Below are positions 25,173-35,187 of a DNA stretch of 46,270 nucleotides, one piece after another. Location of the stretch: the NCBI GenBank assembly GCA_017550025.1, contig JAFYLU010000013.1, positions 1 through 46,270 of the forward strand, read 5' to 3'. The notes under the pieces were generated by a model. It was not told where the DNA came from. It did not search any database and worked only from the letters and a program-made list of their open reading frames with translations. Source of the stretch: Bacteroidales bacterium (GTDB lineage Bacteria > Bacteroidota > Bacteroidia > Bacteroidales > UBA932). A program made the translations under genes and the position numbers. Position 1 is the first letter of the stretch; every line of letters starts with the position of its first letter.

Positions 25173-26231
25173 TCAGGCACCCAGGACACGCAGGAAGTTG
25201 GTTCCGGCAATCTTTTCTATATCTGATTCGGAATATCCTCTGTATCGAAGCTCATCAAAGAGGACAGGCATCATGGAAATGTCCTCGAGCCCACTTGGAG
25301 TCACCTCAATTCCGTCAAAGTCAGATCCCAGTCCCACATGGTCAGTCCCCACAAGGCTTACAGCATGATCGATGTGATCAGCAATACGTTTGTACGACGG
25401 ACGAGGCAATGCCATAAGCTCATCCTGCACAGCATTCCATGCAGCCCTCTTGACAGGATCAGAAGGATCCTTTATGAATTCTGACTCTATAGCTTCTCCC
25501 CTTTCCATAATACCTGATTCCGCCAGAATGCTGCCGAATCCATTGTCAAGAAAGAGAGGATAGAAATTAATCTGAATCACTCCCCCTGTACGGGCAATCC
25601 GTACAATCATTTCATCGGTCATATTGCGCGGATGATTTGCCAGAGCCCTGCAGCAAGAATGCGTAGCTACGACCGGTTTTGTCGAAAGGCCGACCACATC
25701 ATAGAAAGTCTCGTCAGATACATGGGAAACATCGACAAGCATTCCCAGACGGTTCATTTCTGCAACAACCTCCCGTCCGAACGGACTCAATCCATGCCAT
25801 GTCTTGTTTGCAGATGCGCATGAATCGCATATCTGATTGTCCGCACTGTGGCAAAGCGTCATATAGCGCACGCCTGCATCATACCAGCGCGCAAGCTCTC
25901 CAAGGTCATTTCCTATAGGAGATCCGTTCTCCAATCCCAAGAAGACAGAGAACCTTCCGGCTTTCTTGTTTTCCAAAGCCTGCATTGCGGAAACAGTAAG
26001 GACAGCCTTGTCATTCAGGCAACGGCTTACACCATCCAGCAAGGCAAGTGCATGAGAAGATGCTGCTGCAGAATCAAGGGATGCCGGGATATACAATGCG
26101 AAAAAAGCGCCGTCGACTCCCCCTCTTGCGAGCTTAGGAAAATCGACGTGCGCATGATCGTTATCCAGAGACATATCCCTGAGCCTTAAAATCTGCGAAG
26201 GTGTATCACAGTGAGAATCAAGGACAAACAT
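25173..26231 (-). CDS. Membrane dipeptidase-like (M19) zinc peptidase
   Basis: This 352-residue protein has the M19 metal ligands in order: H7 and D9 in DSHCDTP, the bridging Glu in LGLENGSPI, His in LVDVSHVSDE, His in ATHSCCRAL, and Asp in GSDFDGI. The family hydrolyses dipeptides, sometimes with D-residues. No signal peptide is visible, so it is probably cytosolic despite the family name. It ends the minus-strand run behind the GIN-domain gene, five bases after its stop. Confidence 0.9.
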   Translation of the reverse strand: MFVLDSHCDTPSQILRLRDMSLDNDHAHVDFPKLARGGVDGAFFALYIPASLDSAAASSHALALLDGVSRCLNDKAVLTVSAMQALENKKAGRFSVFLGLENGSPIGNDLGELARWYDAGVRYMTLCHSADNQICDSCASANKTWHGLSPFGREVVAEMNRLGMLVDVSHVSDETFYDVVGLSTKPVVATHSCCRALANHPRNMTDEMIVRIARTGGVIQINFYPLFLDNGFGSILAESGIMERGEAIESEFIKDPSDPVKRAAWNAVQDELMALPRPSYKRIADHIDHAVSLVGTDHVGLGSDFDGIEVTPSGLEDISMMPVLFDELRYRGYSESDIEKIAGTNFLRVLGA

Positions 26232-26236
26232 ATAGA

Positions 26237-27157
26237 TTACTTTCTCTTTGGATCGTTGGCCTTGATCAGTGTAGAGTTGACAACCCTTACGATATCCAGC
26301 ACAGGAGTCTGGGTGAAAGTCATCATAGCGCCTCCGGTAAGGTTTACCTGGATCTTGTCAGACACATTCATATAACACTTTGATGATCCGGTCTGTTCGA
26401 CAGAAGCTTCCACGACATTAAGAGTCTCGGCCTGAACAGTAGAGGTACCTGCAGCCTTGAGATTGACAGTCTGCGCATTTCCGATACAGATTATGTCTGC
26501 GCTTGAAGCTACTGAAAGGTCAAGTCTCGGTACATCCATAGTAGTCCTTATCTGTGCACTTCCTGCTGCATCGATGAACATTTCGCTGCCACCGGTCTGA
26601 TTGACTATCACTTCTGCATTATTACCGACCATCAAAGAGAGCTTATCAGTAACTGAAACGTTCAGATTTGCATACGCAGACTTTGTCAGTGCAATGTCCG
26701 CTGCAGCACACTTAAGGTTGAGTTTCTCGATTCGGGCATCATCATTCAGTTTCAGACCAAATGTCTCAATCCTTATTGTATCAGACTGCACAAGAACAGT
26801 CTTGCCATTGAGAGTCAGTGAATTGATTGTCGGTGCATATACTTCCGCTTCAAGAGCGGCAGCCAACAATTCCTTGCCTCTCATACGCTTCTTCAGATCC
26901 GGAGAAAAAGACTTCTTGTCAAGCATGATGTACAGTCCGCCTTCCTTGACATATGAGACAACATGAGAAGCGATCCTCTCATCCGCCTTTATCCTTACAG
27001 CATATCGATCGGAAGCTATAAGTCTTACGGTAAAATGCTCCGATACTTCCACAGATGCAAAGCCTTCGTAACTGAGGTTCTGCTCAACCTGTGACTGCGC
27101 TGATGCACATATAACTGAAATCAATGCTATCAGGCAGATCAGTAATATCTTCTTCAT
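26237..27157 (-). CDS. Secreted GIN-domain (DUF2807) protein
   Basis: This 306-residue exported protein has a signal peptide (MKKILLICLIALISVICASA) followed by FASVEVSEHFTVRL, the typical GIN-domain opening, and long stretches of short beta-repeats (INSLTLNGKTVLV, RLDLSVASSADIICIGNA, VNLKAAGTSTVQAE). The fold is a beta-helix, probably periplasmic or surface-attached. No function is known for most members; they are common in Bacteroidota. It lies 20 bases after rlmB and 5 before the dipeptidase gene, within the same transcript. Confidence 0.82.
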   Translation of the reverse strand: MKKILLICLIALISVICASAQSQVEQNLSYEGFASVEVSEHFTVRLIASDRYAVRIKADERIASHVVSYVKEGGLYIMLDKKSFSPDLKKRMRGKELLAAALEAEVYAPTINSLTLNGKTVLVQSDTIRIETFGLKLNDDARIEKLNLKCAAADIALTKSAYANLNVSVTDKLSLMVGNNAEVIVNQTGGSEMFIDAAGSAQIRTTMDVPRLDLSVASSADIICIGNAQTVNLKAAGTSTVQAETLNVVEASVEQTGSSKCYMNVSDKIQVNLTGGAMMTFTQTPVLDIVRVVNSTLIKANDPKRK

Positions 27158-27177
27158 ATGATTCTATACTTTAAATC

Positions 27178-27924
27178 TTACTTATTAATTCGCTGTCTTA
27201 CAGCCTCATACATCAACACAGCCGATGCAACAGAGACATTGAGGGAAGTGATTTCACCAGCCATAGGAATAGCGGCCTTATCATCTGCCAGCTCAAGCAT
27301 TGTCTGTGAGATTCCCTTTCCTTCAGACCCCATTATGATGGCACATGGTCCTGTCATATCCACATCATATATGAGGTTGTCTGTCTTTTCCGTAGCGGCT
27401 ACAAGTCTGAATCCGCTCTGCTTCAGGTAATATGCAGCAACACGAAGATTAGCCACCTTGCATGTGTCTATCCTCAAAAGCGCACCGGCAGAAGCCTTGA
27501 CAGCATCTGCATTAATAGCTGCACCTCCCTTTGCCGGCACGATAATACCGTTTCCGCCAGCACATTCAAGGCTTCGTGCGATAGCACCAAGGTTACGTAC
27601 ATCACTGACTCCGTCAAGAATAACAAGAAGAGGATTGTCTGTGCGAGCAAGAGCATTATTCACAAGCTGCTCTATATCAACATAATCTATCTGCGATATA
27701 TATGCAAGCACACCCTGATGAGAGCCTTTCACCGCCCTGTTCAACCTTTCGCCAGGAACAAACTGGAAAGGTATCTCATTGACCTTCAACAGCTCCATGA
27801 GCTCCCTGAACTGCTGTCCCTCAAGCCCCTGCTTAAGCAGGACCTTTTCAAACTTCTTTCCTGCCCTGACCGCTTCCAATACCGGATGCATGCCGAACAG
27901 ATACTGCATTTTCTTCTCTTCCAT
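27178..27924 (-). CDS. rlmB: SpoU-family rRNA 2'-O-methyltransferase RlmB
   Basis: This 248-residue SPOUT enzyme has the N-terminal substrate-binding domain (YLFGMHPVLEAVRAG, about 8-80) and the three SpoU motifs: LDGVSDVRNLGAIARS, IIMGSEGKGIS and SLNVSVASAVLMYEA. Members methylate the ribose of a guanosine in 23S rRNA (G2251 in E. coli). It is 20 bases before the GIN gene and 32 bases after the ABC-F gene, within one minus-strand run. Confidence 0.9.
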   Translation of the reverse strand: MEEKKMQYLFGMHPVLEAVRAGKKFEKVLLKQGLEGQQFRELMELLKVNEIPFQFVPGERLNRAVKGSHQGVLAYISQIDYVDIEQLVNNALARTDNPLLVILDGVSDVRNLGAIARSLECAGGNGIIVPAKGGAAINADAVKASAGALLRIDTCKVANLRVAAYYLKQSGFRLVAATEKTDNLIYDVDMTGPCAIIMGSEGKGISQTMLELADDKAAIPMAGEITSLNVSVASAVLMYEAVRQRINK

Positions 27925-27956
27925 ATGTGAAAATATTTAGCTTCTAAAATAATATT

Positions 27957-29891
27957 CTACCCAAGTGATTCATTCAGTTTCTCCCACTCCTCCATCTTGA
28001 AATCAAGTTCCCTCTTGTTTTCGAGATATGCCCTCGTGAGTTCCATTATGTCATCATCAGGACCCGGATCAGTAAGCTTGGCCTCAATCTCTGCCATCTT
28101 GGTCTCAATCTGCTCTATTCCCTTCTCCAAGAATGAAATACGGTTCCTTACCTTCTTTTCTTCTTTAGATACATATTTCTTCGTCTGATACTCCTGTCGC
28201 GCCTCTTCCTTCTTCTGCACCACCTCTACGGGCTTCTCTTCCACTGCAGGCTTATAGTGACGCTCAAGTTCATTCAGAGCCTCGATCTTCCTTCTCTCAA
28301 GGAATTCCTGAACACCACCCAGATGTTCCTTCACCTTTCCGTCTCTGAACTCGTAAAGCTTGTCGACAAGTCCGTCAAGAAAATCTCGGTCATGAGAAAC
28401 TATGATGAGAGTGCCGTCATAAGCCTTCAGCGCCTGCTTGAGAATATCCTTTGAACGGATATCCATATGGTTGGTAGGCTCGTCAAGGGCAAGGAGATTG
28501 TATGGCTTGAGAATGAGCTTCGCCATTGCAAGCCTCGCCCTTTCTCCACCGCTGAGCACTGCCACCTTCTTGTCGATATCCTCTCCCTTGAAAAGGAAGG
28601 CTCCGAGAATATCCCTGAGCTTAAGACGGATATCACCGACAGCTATGCGGTCCAAGGTACCGAATACGGTATCTTCCTTGTCCAATATATCTTCCTGATT
28701 CTGAGCATAATATCCGATATTGACATTATGTCCGACCTTGGATTCTCCATCCATCGGGTCAAGCTCGTTCATGATCACACGCATAAGAGTGGTCTTTCCC
28801 TCTCCGTTCCTTCCCACGAGAGCCACCTTCTCACCTCTTCTGACTTCGATCTGCGCATCCTCGAATACGACCTTCGTTCCGTATCCTACCTTCATGTCCA
28901 CTGACTTGTAGGCAATATCTCCGGAGCGCGGAGCAGGCGGGAACTTCACAGACAATGCGGACCTGTCTTCGATATCGATTTCTATCCTCTCAAGCTTCTC
29001 CAGCTGCTTTACACGTGACTGGACCTGATTAGACTTCGTAGGCTTGTACCTGAACCTCTCGATAAACTCCTCTGTCTTCTCTATCATCCTCTGCTGATTT
29101 TCATAAGCAGCCTGCTGCTGCGCCAGCCTTTCTTTACGGAGTTCCAGATACTTGCTGTATGGCACCTTGTAGTCATGAATCCTTCCGACCATGATCTCAA
29201 CGGTCCTGTTTGTCACATTGTCAAGGAACTTACGGTCATGGGAGATCAGCACCAGAGATCCCTTGTAATCCTTCAGATAATCCTCAAGCCACTCTATGGA
29301 CTCGATATCAAGATGGTTGGTAGGCTCGTCAAGCAGAAGGACATCCGGCTTCGAGAGAAGTATCTTTGCCAGTTCGATACGCATGTTCCATCCCTGGCTG
29401 AATGTCTCGGTCGGCCTCGACAACTCTTCATATTTGAATCCCAGACCTATCAGTGTCTTCTCCGCCATCACCTGCGGATTGTCCGACCTTGTGTAGGACA
29501 GGCGGTCATTCACCTCATTCATCCTTACAATAAGATCATGATATGACTGTGACTCATAGTCCTCTCTTTCGGACAGTTCCAATGTGATCTTTTCGAGTTC
29601 GGCCTCAAGGTCGAACATCTCAGCAAATGCAGTCATGGCCTCATCGATTACGCTTCTGCCACGATGATGCTCCATGATCTGCGGAAGATAACCGATCTTC
29701 ACACCGCTGGGAACAGCCACTTTACCGCTTGTCGGGGACTGAAATCCGCATATAAGCTTCAGGATGGTGGATTTTCCGGCTCCGTTCTTACCCACAAGGC
29801 CGATCTTGTCATTCTCGCTGATATGAAAGTTGATCTCATTCAGCAAGGTAAAGCCTCCGTAAGCAACAGTAAGATTATTGATGGATATCAT
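27957..29891 (-). CDS. ABC-F family ATP-binding protein
   Basis: This 644-residue soluble protein has two ABC ATPase domains. Walker A sequences are GLVGKNGAGKST and ALVGRNGEGKTT; Walker B regions are LLLDEPTNHLD and ALDEPTNHMD; the second signature is VLSGGERARLAM. The ABC-F linker (KSNQVQSRVKQLEKL) lies between the domains and a coiled-coil C-terminal tail (about 555-644) follows. There are no membrane segments, as expected for ribosome-acting ABC-F factors (Uup- or EttA-like), not transporters. Length suggests the Uup type. It overlaps tatC by four bases. Confidence 0.9.
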   Translation of the reverse strand: MISINNLTVAYGGFTLLNEINFHISENDKIGLVGKNGAGKSTILKLICGFQSPTSGKVAVPSGVKIGYLPQIMEHHRGRSVIDEAMTAFAEMFDLEAELEKITLELSEREDYESQSYHDLIVRMNEVNDRLSYTRSDNPQVMAEKTLIGLGFKYEELSRPTETFSQGWNMRIELAKILLSKPDVLLLDEPTNHLDIESIEWLEDYLKDYKGSLVLISHDRKFLDNVTNRTVEIMVGRIHDYKVPYSKYLELRKERLAQQQAAYENQQRMIEKTEEFIERFRYKPTKSNQVQSRVKQLEKLERIEIDIEDRSALSVKFPPAPRSGDIAYKSVDMKVGYGTKVVFEDAQIEVRRGEKVALVGRNGEGKTTLMRVIMNELDPMDGESKVGHNVNIGYYAQNQEDILDKEDTVFGTLDRIAVGDIRLKLRDILGAFLFKGEDIDKKVAVLSGGERARLAMAKLILKPYNLLALDEPTNHMDIRSKDILKQALKAYDGTLIIVSHDRDFLDGLVDKLYEFRDGKVKEHLGGVQEFLERRKIEALNELERHYKPAVEEKPVEVVQKKEEARQEYQTKKYVSKEEKKVRNRISFLEKGIEQIETKMAEIEAKLTDPGPDDDIMELTRAYLENKRELDFKMEEWEKLNESLG

Positions 29892-30667
29892 AAACTATCA
29901 TTCTTTAATATTTTGTTCTCACCCTTGCATATCAAAATGCTGAACTCAAAGAGCAGGTAAAGAGGGACAGTGCACACGAGCAGCGAAAAAGGATCTCCGG
30001 AAGGCGTTATCAATGCAGCCAGGATCACCACTATGCAGACAGCGTGTCTTCTATATGTACGCAGGGTCTCCTTCGAAATGATTCCCAATGCCGAAAGCAC
30101 TGCGACGACAGTCGGAAATTCAAATACGATTCCGAAAATCAGCACCGTCGACATGAACATCGAGATGTAGGAGCTCAACGAAAATGTATTCGCCACATCC
30201 GGACTCACCTGATAGCCGGCGAAGAAATTGAGCATCAGCGGAAATATAATGAAATAGCCCACAGCCAGACCTATATAGAACAGGAGCGAGGCAAATGAGA
30301 AAGCCCCTCGGACCGCCTTCTTCTCCTTTTCATAAAGAGCAGGGGCGATGAAGCGCCATATTTCATATACAAGGTAAGGAAGAGTTACAGCCAATGCGCA
30401 TACGAATGTCATCTTCATATGGATAAGAAACTGCGCCGAGACATCTATATTAACCAGGGACAATGAAAAATCCGCTCCCAGCAATCTGTAGAGGAAGAAA
30501 TCCTTTCCTGCAGGAGCCAGAATCACATCATCGAAAAGGAAGTCCTTGAAAAAGAACAGCCCGACTGTCGCGCATAAAAGCACTGCAACAATCCGGAATA
30601 TGCTTTTCCTCAAATCTTCCAGATGATCCCAGAATGTCATTTCCTTTTCCTGATCCGCCATAATCAT
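29888..30667 (-). CDS. tatC: Twin-arginine translocase subunit TatC
   Basis: This 259-residue inner-membrane protein has six hydrophobic helices. The N-terminal EMTFWDHLEDLRKSIFRI is the signature of TatC that binds the twin-Arg signal, including the conserved Glu (DHLEDLR). The periplasmic loop with FIAPALYEKEKK also matches. It exports folded proteins together with TatA, which is encoded five bases upstream. Its stop overlaps the ABC-F start in a four-base coupling. Confidence 0.93.
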   Translation of the reverse strand: MIMADQEKEMTFWDHLEDLRKSIFRIVAVLLCATVGLFFFKDFLFDDVILAPAGKDFFLYRLLGADFSLSLVNIDVSAQFLIHMKMTFVCALAVTLPYLVYEIWRFIAPALYEKEKKAVRGAFSFASLLFYIGLAVGYFIIFPLMLNFFAGYQVSPDVANTFSLSSYISMFMSTVLIFGIVFEFPTVVAVLSALGIISKETLRTYRRHAVCIVVILAALITPSGDPFSLLVCTVPLYLLFEFSILICKGENKILKNDSL

Positions 30668-30672
30668 CAGGA

Positions 30673-30885
30673 TTACTCTTCAGGATCTGACTTTATATCC
30701 TTCTTGATTTCATTTATATCTTCCTCGACTTCCTTCATTCCCTGCTTGAAGCTCTTGACTCCCTTGCCAAGACCGCGCATGAGTTCAGGAATCTTCTTGC
30801 CTCCGAAAAGAAGAAGCACGACGAGTGCGATTATAATCCATTCCCATCCATGGATGGCCAATGGAAGGATTGCCAATACATTCAT
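30673..30885 (-). CDS. tatA: Sec-independent translocase subunit TatA
   Basis: This 70-residue protein has one membrane helix (about 10-27, [17 protein letters not shown]), then the hinge and amphipathic helix [20 protein letters not shown] and an acidic tail. This is the standard TatA/TatE layout. There is no separate TatB here, consistent with a minimal TatAC system. It is followed five bases later by tatC and preceded by the thioesterase gene. Confidence 0.93.
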   Translation of the reverse strand: MNVLAILPLAIHGWEWIIIALVVLLLFGGKKIPELMRGLGKGVKSFKQGMKEVEEDINEIKKDIKSDPEE

Positions 30886-30896
30886 GATATTGATGA

Positions 30897-31304
30897 TTAT
30901 TGAATATGTTCTTCAAATATCCCGAGCAGCATTTGCGGGCACCTCACCGGCCTTCTTGTCTTTGAGTCGATAAAGCCAAGCTGTACTTCACCGCTGCAGA
31001 CCAGCTGTCCTGCCGGGTTATAAATCTCGGTCCCAATGACAAGTCTTGCCCTCGGTATCTGCTCTATGACCGAAACGATCTTCAAGGTATCGCCAAGCTT
31101 TGCCGGAACCTTATATTTGCATTCGACAGAAATGACCGGAAGCATAACACCGGCTTCCTCGATCCTTTCAATCGGCAGACCGAGCTTCTTGAGCATATCG
31201 GTACGTCCACACTCGAAATATCTTATATAGTTCGAGTGGTGGACGATACCCATCTGATCAGTCTCGTAATATCTGACATCCAGATAATGCTCGGTTTTAA
31301 TCAT
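30897..31304 (-). CDS. Hot-dog fold acyl-CoA thioesterase (YbgC/4-HBT family)
   Basis: This 135-residue thioesterase has the family motif [25 protein letters not shown] (residues 12-36), with the active-site Asp in TDQMG. Substrate is uncertain; family members hydrolyse 4-hydroxybenzoyl-CoA, short acyl-CoAs or the DHNA-CoA of menaquinone synthesis. A role as DHNA-CoA hydrolase is possible given the menaquinone genes 25 kb away, but not shown. It heads the tatA-tatC-ABC-F-rlmB-GIN-dipeptidase run. The ATG at 31304 is directly preceded by paired site C. Confidence 0.85.
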   Translation of the reverse strand: MIKTEHYLDVRYYETDQMGIVHHSNYIRYFECGRTDMLKKLGLPIERIEEAGVMLPVISVECKYKVPAKLGDTLKIVSVIEQIPRARLVIGTEIYNPAGQLVCSGEVQLGFIDSKTRRPVRCPQMLLGIFEEHIQ

Positions 31305-31337
31305 AACAAAAATGTTATCAGTATTAACAATTCTGTT
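31305..31337. promoter_or_regulatory. Paired AACA-N4-TGTT site C, touching the thioesterase ATG
   Basis: AACAAAAATGTT (31305-31316) and AACAATTCTGTT (31326-31337) start 21 bp apart. Read on the minus strand the site ends in AACATTTTTGTT directly followed by the ATG. It shares 33 of 37 positions with site A. Binding there would cover the start region of the whole downstream gene run. It begins three bases after the valS stop on the other side. Confidence 0.6.
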
Positions 31338-31340
31338 TTA

Positions 31341-33986
31341 CTAATTATTCTTCAGCGCATTAAGCGAAGTGGTAATACTTTCTATCTTTGAAAGCGAATC
31401 TGCCTCCTTCTTGCGTTCTACAGCCACCACAGCTTCCGGAGCGTTAGCCACGAAACGCTCGTTGGAGAGCTTCTTGCGTACGCTGTCAAGGAACTTCTGC
31501 TGATATGCGAGCTCTGCCTCAAGCTTCGCGATCTCCTCCTCAACATTGATAAGTCCTGTAAGAGGAACAAACATCTCTACAGTCCTTACCATGAATCTCT
31601 GCGCTGCAGAAAGGTCACCCTCTGCCTTTGCCACATTCACGTTTGCAAGCTTCACGATAACCGGCAGCACCTCTTCAGGGAAGTCACCCTTTACAAGAAG
31701 GTCGAGGGATTCCCTTGGAGAAAGGTTCTTGCTCTGACGTATGTTACGCACGCCGGCTACTGCCTCGCATGCCATGTCGAATGCAGTGATGAACTCCTGG
31801 TCATATTCCTTTGCCTGCGGATAACGCTGGTTCATGATTGTCTCACCTTCCTTGCGCTCGGCCATGTTCTGCCAGAGTTCCTCTGTGATGAACGGCATGA
31901 TCGGATGAATCATCTTAAGAAGCGAGTCAAAGAATCCCAATGTAGCCTCATAAGTCTTCCTGTCGATTCCTGTACCGTAAGCCGGCTTGACAGCCTCAAG
32001 GTACCAAGCGCAGAAATCATCCCAGAAGAACTTATAGATTGTCATGAGGGCATCAGAGATACGGAACTTGCCGAAATGATCCTCTACTGTTTCGATCACC
32101 TGGCTGAGCTTGCTGTCAAACCACTTCACAGCAACAGCTGAAGCGTCAGGCTGCTGCGCCGCCTCGTCTACATTCCATCCGGTTACGAGACGGAATGCAT
32201 TCCATACCTTGTTGTTGAAGTTACGGCCCTGCTCAATCTGCGACTCATCATAAAGAATATCATTACCAGCAGAGCTGCAGAGGAGCATTCCGAGACGTAC
32301 GGCATCAGCTCCGTACTTTGCAATGAGGTCGAGTGGGTCAGGAGAGTTTCCGAGAGTCTTCGACATCTTGCGGCCGAGCTTGTCACGTACAATACCTGTA
32401 AGATATACATTGCGGAACGGCACATCATTCATGAACTCGTTTCCGGCCATGATCATTCTTGCCACCCAGAAGAACAGGATATCCGGACCTGTCACAAGAT
32501 CGTTTGTAGGATAATAATATGCAAGGTCCTTGTTCGGTTCAGCATCAGGATTACCAGCCTTGTTGGTATCGAATACCGAAATCGGCCAGAGCCATGATGA
32601 GAACCAAGTGTCGAGAACATCCTCATCCTGACGGAGGTCTGCCTCAACAATATTTGCATCTATCTGCTGCGCAAGAGCTAAAGCTTTACTTGAATCAGAC
32701 GCCACTACTACCTGACCGTCAGGAAGATAGTAAGCAGGAATACGCTGACCCCACCAGAGCTGGCGCGAAATACACCAGTCGCGAACATTCTCCATCCAGT
32801 GACGGTATGTGTTGCGGTACTTATCCGGAATGAGCTTCACCTTTCCGCTCTCTACCGACTCCAGCGCATCCTTTGCAAGGGCATCCATCTTGAGGAACCA
32901 CTGCATTGAAAGCCTTGGCTCGATCACTGCATTGGTTCTCTCCGAATAACCGACAGGAGAAGTATAGTCCTCCATCTTCTCAAGGTTTCCGGCCTCTTCG
33001 AGCATCTTTACAATCTTCTTTCTTGCATCGAATCTGTCTTCTCCGACAAGGATCTGCGCCTTTTCGTTAAGACGGCCGTGATCGTCGATGATGTCAAGAA
33101 CAGGAAGATTATGCCTCATACCGATTTCATAGTCATTCACGTCATGAGCCGGAGTGACCTTGAGACAGCCTGTTCCGAAATCCATAGCGACATAGCTGTC
33201 CTCGATGACAGGAATCTCCTTATTGATAAGAGGGATGAGCACCTTCTGTCCCTTGAGCCAATGATATCTCTCATCTTCAGGGTTGATGCAGATCGCAGCA
33301 TCGGCCATGATAGTTTCAGGTCTCGTAGTTGCGATGATGATATACTTGTCTGTAGGATTTCCGTTTCCGTCAGATACGAAATATCTCAAGTGATAGAACT
33401 TGCTCACAGTGTCCTTGTGTACTACCTCCTCGTCGCTGACAGCAGTAAGACCTACAGGATCCCAGTTAACCATACGGACCCCCCTGTAGATATATCCCTT
33501 GTTGTAGAAATGCACGAATGTATTGATCACCGCCTCGCTCAGGTCCGGATCCATTGTGAACTTCGTCCTGTCCCAGTCGCATGATGCACCAAGCTTGCGG
33601 AGCTGGCTGAGGATGATTCCTCCATGCTTCTCCTTCCACTCCCATGCATGCTCGAGGAACTGTTCGCGAGTGAGATCTTCTTTCTTGATTCCTTCTGCAG
33701 CAAGCTTCTGCACTACCTTATTCTCAGTAGCGATTGATGCATGGTCGGTACCGGGTACCCAGCATGCGTTCTTTCCGTCCATTCTTGCCTTGCGCACAAG
33801 CACATCGTTCAATGTGTTGTTAAGCACATGGCCCATATGAAGGATTCCTGTCACATTAGGTGGCGGAATCACCACTGTATAAGGTTCCCTTTCATCCGGT
33901 TCAGAATGAAAAAACTTGTTTTCAAGCCAATAGGCATACCATTTATCCTCCGTCTCGGCAGGATTGTACTTTGCTGGAAGTTCCAT
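31341..33986 (-). CDS. valS: Valyl-tRNA synthetase
   Basis: This class I synthetase has 881 residues, normal for ValRS. Key sites are the HIGH box ([11 protein letters not shown], near residue 45), the KMSKS box ([11 protein letters not shown]), the editing-domain stretch [24 protein letters not shown], and a C-terminal coiled coil (about 815-881) with [20 protein letters not shown]. The start at 33986 ([16 protein letters not shown]) matches the family; the in-frame extension to 34118 does not resemble ValRS and overlaps a TATATTTG box (34058-34065). Confidence 0.95.
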   Translation of the reverse strand: MELPAKYNPAETEDKWYAYWLENKFFHSEPDEREPYTVVIPPPNVTGILHMGHVLNNTLNDVLVRKARMDGKNACWVPGTDHASIATENKVVQKLAAEGIKKEDLTREQFLEHAWEWKEKHGGIILSQLRKLGASCDWDRTKFTMDPDLSEAVINTFVHFYNKGYIYRGVRMVNWDPVGLTAVSDEEVVHKDTVSKFYHLRYFVSDGNGNPTDKYIIIATTRPETIMADAAICINPEDERYHWLKGQKVLIPLINKEIPVIEDSYVAMDFGTGCLKVTPAHDVNDYEIGMRHNLPVLDIIDDHGRLNEKAQILVGEDRFDARKKIVKMLEEAGNLEKMEDYTSPVGYSERTNAVIEPRLSMQWFLKMDALAKDALESVESGKVKLIPDKYRNTYRHWMENVRDWCISRQLWWGQRIPAYYLPDGQVVVASDSSKALALAQQIDANIVEADLRQDEDVLDTWFSSWLWPISVFDTNKAGNPDAEPNKDLAYYYPTNDLVTGPDILFFWVARMIMAGNEFMNDVPFRNVYLTGIVRDKLGRKMSKTLGNSPDPLDLIAKYGADAVRLGMLLCSSAGNDILYDESQIEQGRNFNNKVWNAFRLVTGWNVDEAAQQPDASAVAVKWFDSKLSQVIETVEDHFGKFRISDALMTIYKFFWDDFCAWYLEAVKPAYGTGIDRKTYEATLGFFDSLLKMIHPIMPFITEELWQNMAERKEGETIMNQRYPQAKEYDQEFITAFDMACEAVAGVRNIRQSKNLSPRESLDLLVKGDFPEEVLPVIVKLANVNVAKAEGDLSAAQRFMVRTVEMFVPLTGLINVEEEIAKLEAELAYQQKFLDSVRKKLSNERFVANAPEAVVAVERKKEADSLSKIESITTSLNALKNN

Positions 33987-34209
33987 ACTATATATATTTC
34001 TATCTGTTATTAGACAAACTGCGGACATCATGCTTTTCGTTAAAGCACAATATCGTACAAATATAGCTATTTCTGCCGAGATTACATACCACAAGCGACA
34101 GAAATTAACGAATTGCACGGTTTACCTCTTCGAACATATAAATTCAGTTATTTTGATTAACTTTGCATATGACATTGGTCAAATACACATTATCATAATT
34201 ATCAAGAGT

Positions 34210-34518
34210 ATGTCAAACGATAAGGAATTAAAGATCGAGCTCAAGCCGGAAATCGCAAGAGGCTCATATTCAAATCTTGCAATCATCACACACTCACACA
34301 GCGAATTCATCATCGATTTCGCGACAATGCTCCCGGGACTTCCGAAACCGGAGGTTGGAAACAGAATCATAATGACTCCAGAACACGCAAAGAGACTTTT
34401 CCTTGCCCTTCAGGACAACATAAACAAATATGAGAGCCAGCACGGCCAGATATCTCTCGGCGGAGAGCCAAAGGCAACCTTCCCTATGGGCGGATTCGGC
34501 GGCGGTGCAAAATCATAG
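34210..34518 (+). CDS. DUF3467 family protein
   Basis: This 102-residue protein reads MSNDKELKIELKPEIARGSY, then NLAIITHSHSEFIIDFATMLPG and RIIMTPEHAKRLFLALQDNI, the consistent DUF3467 layout found across Bacteroidota. The C-terminal end is Gly-rich (GGFGGGAKS). Function is unknown. The start at 34210 has a TAACTTTG box at 34158-34165 upstream; the longer frame from 33964 overlaps the valS promoter region and is not credible. kdsC follows four bases after its stop. Confidence 0.82.
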   Translation: MSNDKELKIELKPEIARGSYSNLAIITHSHSEFIIDFATMLPGLPKPEVGNRIIMTPEHAKRLFLALQDNINKYESQHGQISLGGEPKATFPMGGFGGGAKS

Positions 34519-34522
34519 CACG

Positions 34523-35050
34523 ATGACAGAAAAGCTTCAGAAGATAAAGGCATTCGCCTTTGATGTGGACGGAGTTCTCACCGACGGCGGCATACTTGCC
34601 GACCTGAACGGAGAACTCTACCGCACCTTTGATTCAAAAGACGGAATGGCTTTGAGGATAGCCATGATGAAAGGTTACCATCTTGCCATCATAACAGGAG
34701 GAAGATCGGAAAGCATCAGGCAGCGCTTCATCACATGCGGAGTCAGGCCGGAAGATGTATATCTCCGTTCCCGCGCAAAGATGGAGGACTTTGCGGACTT
34801 CTGTTCCCGCCACGGCCTTCTTCCTGAAGAAGTCATGTATTTCGGGGACGATCTTCCGGACATTCCTGTGATGAAGGCATGCGGTTGCGGCACCTGTCCG
34901 AGCGACGCCGTGGAGGATGTGAAGGAGATAGCGGACTACATCACGCAGAAGCCGGGAGGCAAAGGCTGCGCACGCGAAGCCATCGAGAAAGTCATGCGCC
35001 TGCATGGCTGCTGGAATCTCGATGTAGACCAGTACAAGCGTAATTTTTAG
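34523..35050 (+). CDS. kdsC: 3-deoxy-D-manno-octulosonate 8-phosphate phosphatase KdsC (HAD family)
   Basis: This 175-residue HAD phosphatase has D14 and D16 in FDVDGVLTDGG (13-23), the family-specific RTFDSKDGMAL, the TGGRS loop, and FGDDLPDIPVM as the metal-binding motif. The compact, cap-less length fits KdsC, which makes KDO for lipopolysaccharide. The final Cys/Gly-rich residues (GGKGCAREAIEKVM) match the family tail. The start at 34523 follows DUF3467 by four bases; an in-frame ATG at 34430 lies inside the previous gene. Confidence 0.87.
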   Translation: MTEKLQKIKAFAFDVDGVLTDGGILADLNGELYRTFDSKDGMALRIAMMKGYHLAIITGGRSESIRQRFITCGVRPEDVYLRSRAKMEDFADFCSRHGLLPEEVMYFGDDLPDIPVMKACGCGTCPSDAVEDVKEIADYITQKPGGKGCAREAIEKVMRLHGCWNLDVDQYKRNF

Positions 35051-35140
35051 CATCATTTCGCCACACATAGGCCAGAATTCGCCACAAGTTTCCATCAATC
35101 ACAACGAATCCGAGGGTTTCACGACATTGACCGCTGATGA

Positions 35141-35172
35141 TTGAGGCAGGTATTTTTATTGCTGTATATTTG
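35141..35172 (+). promoter_or_regulatory. Promoter of the SDR-ALDH operon
   Basis: TTG (35141-35143), a 21-base spacer and TATATTTG (35165-35172), 15 bases before the ATG at 35188. Confidence 0.6.
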
Positions 35173-35187
35173 CCGAAAACAGTGGTT

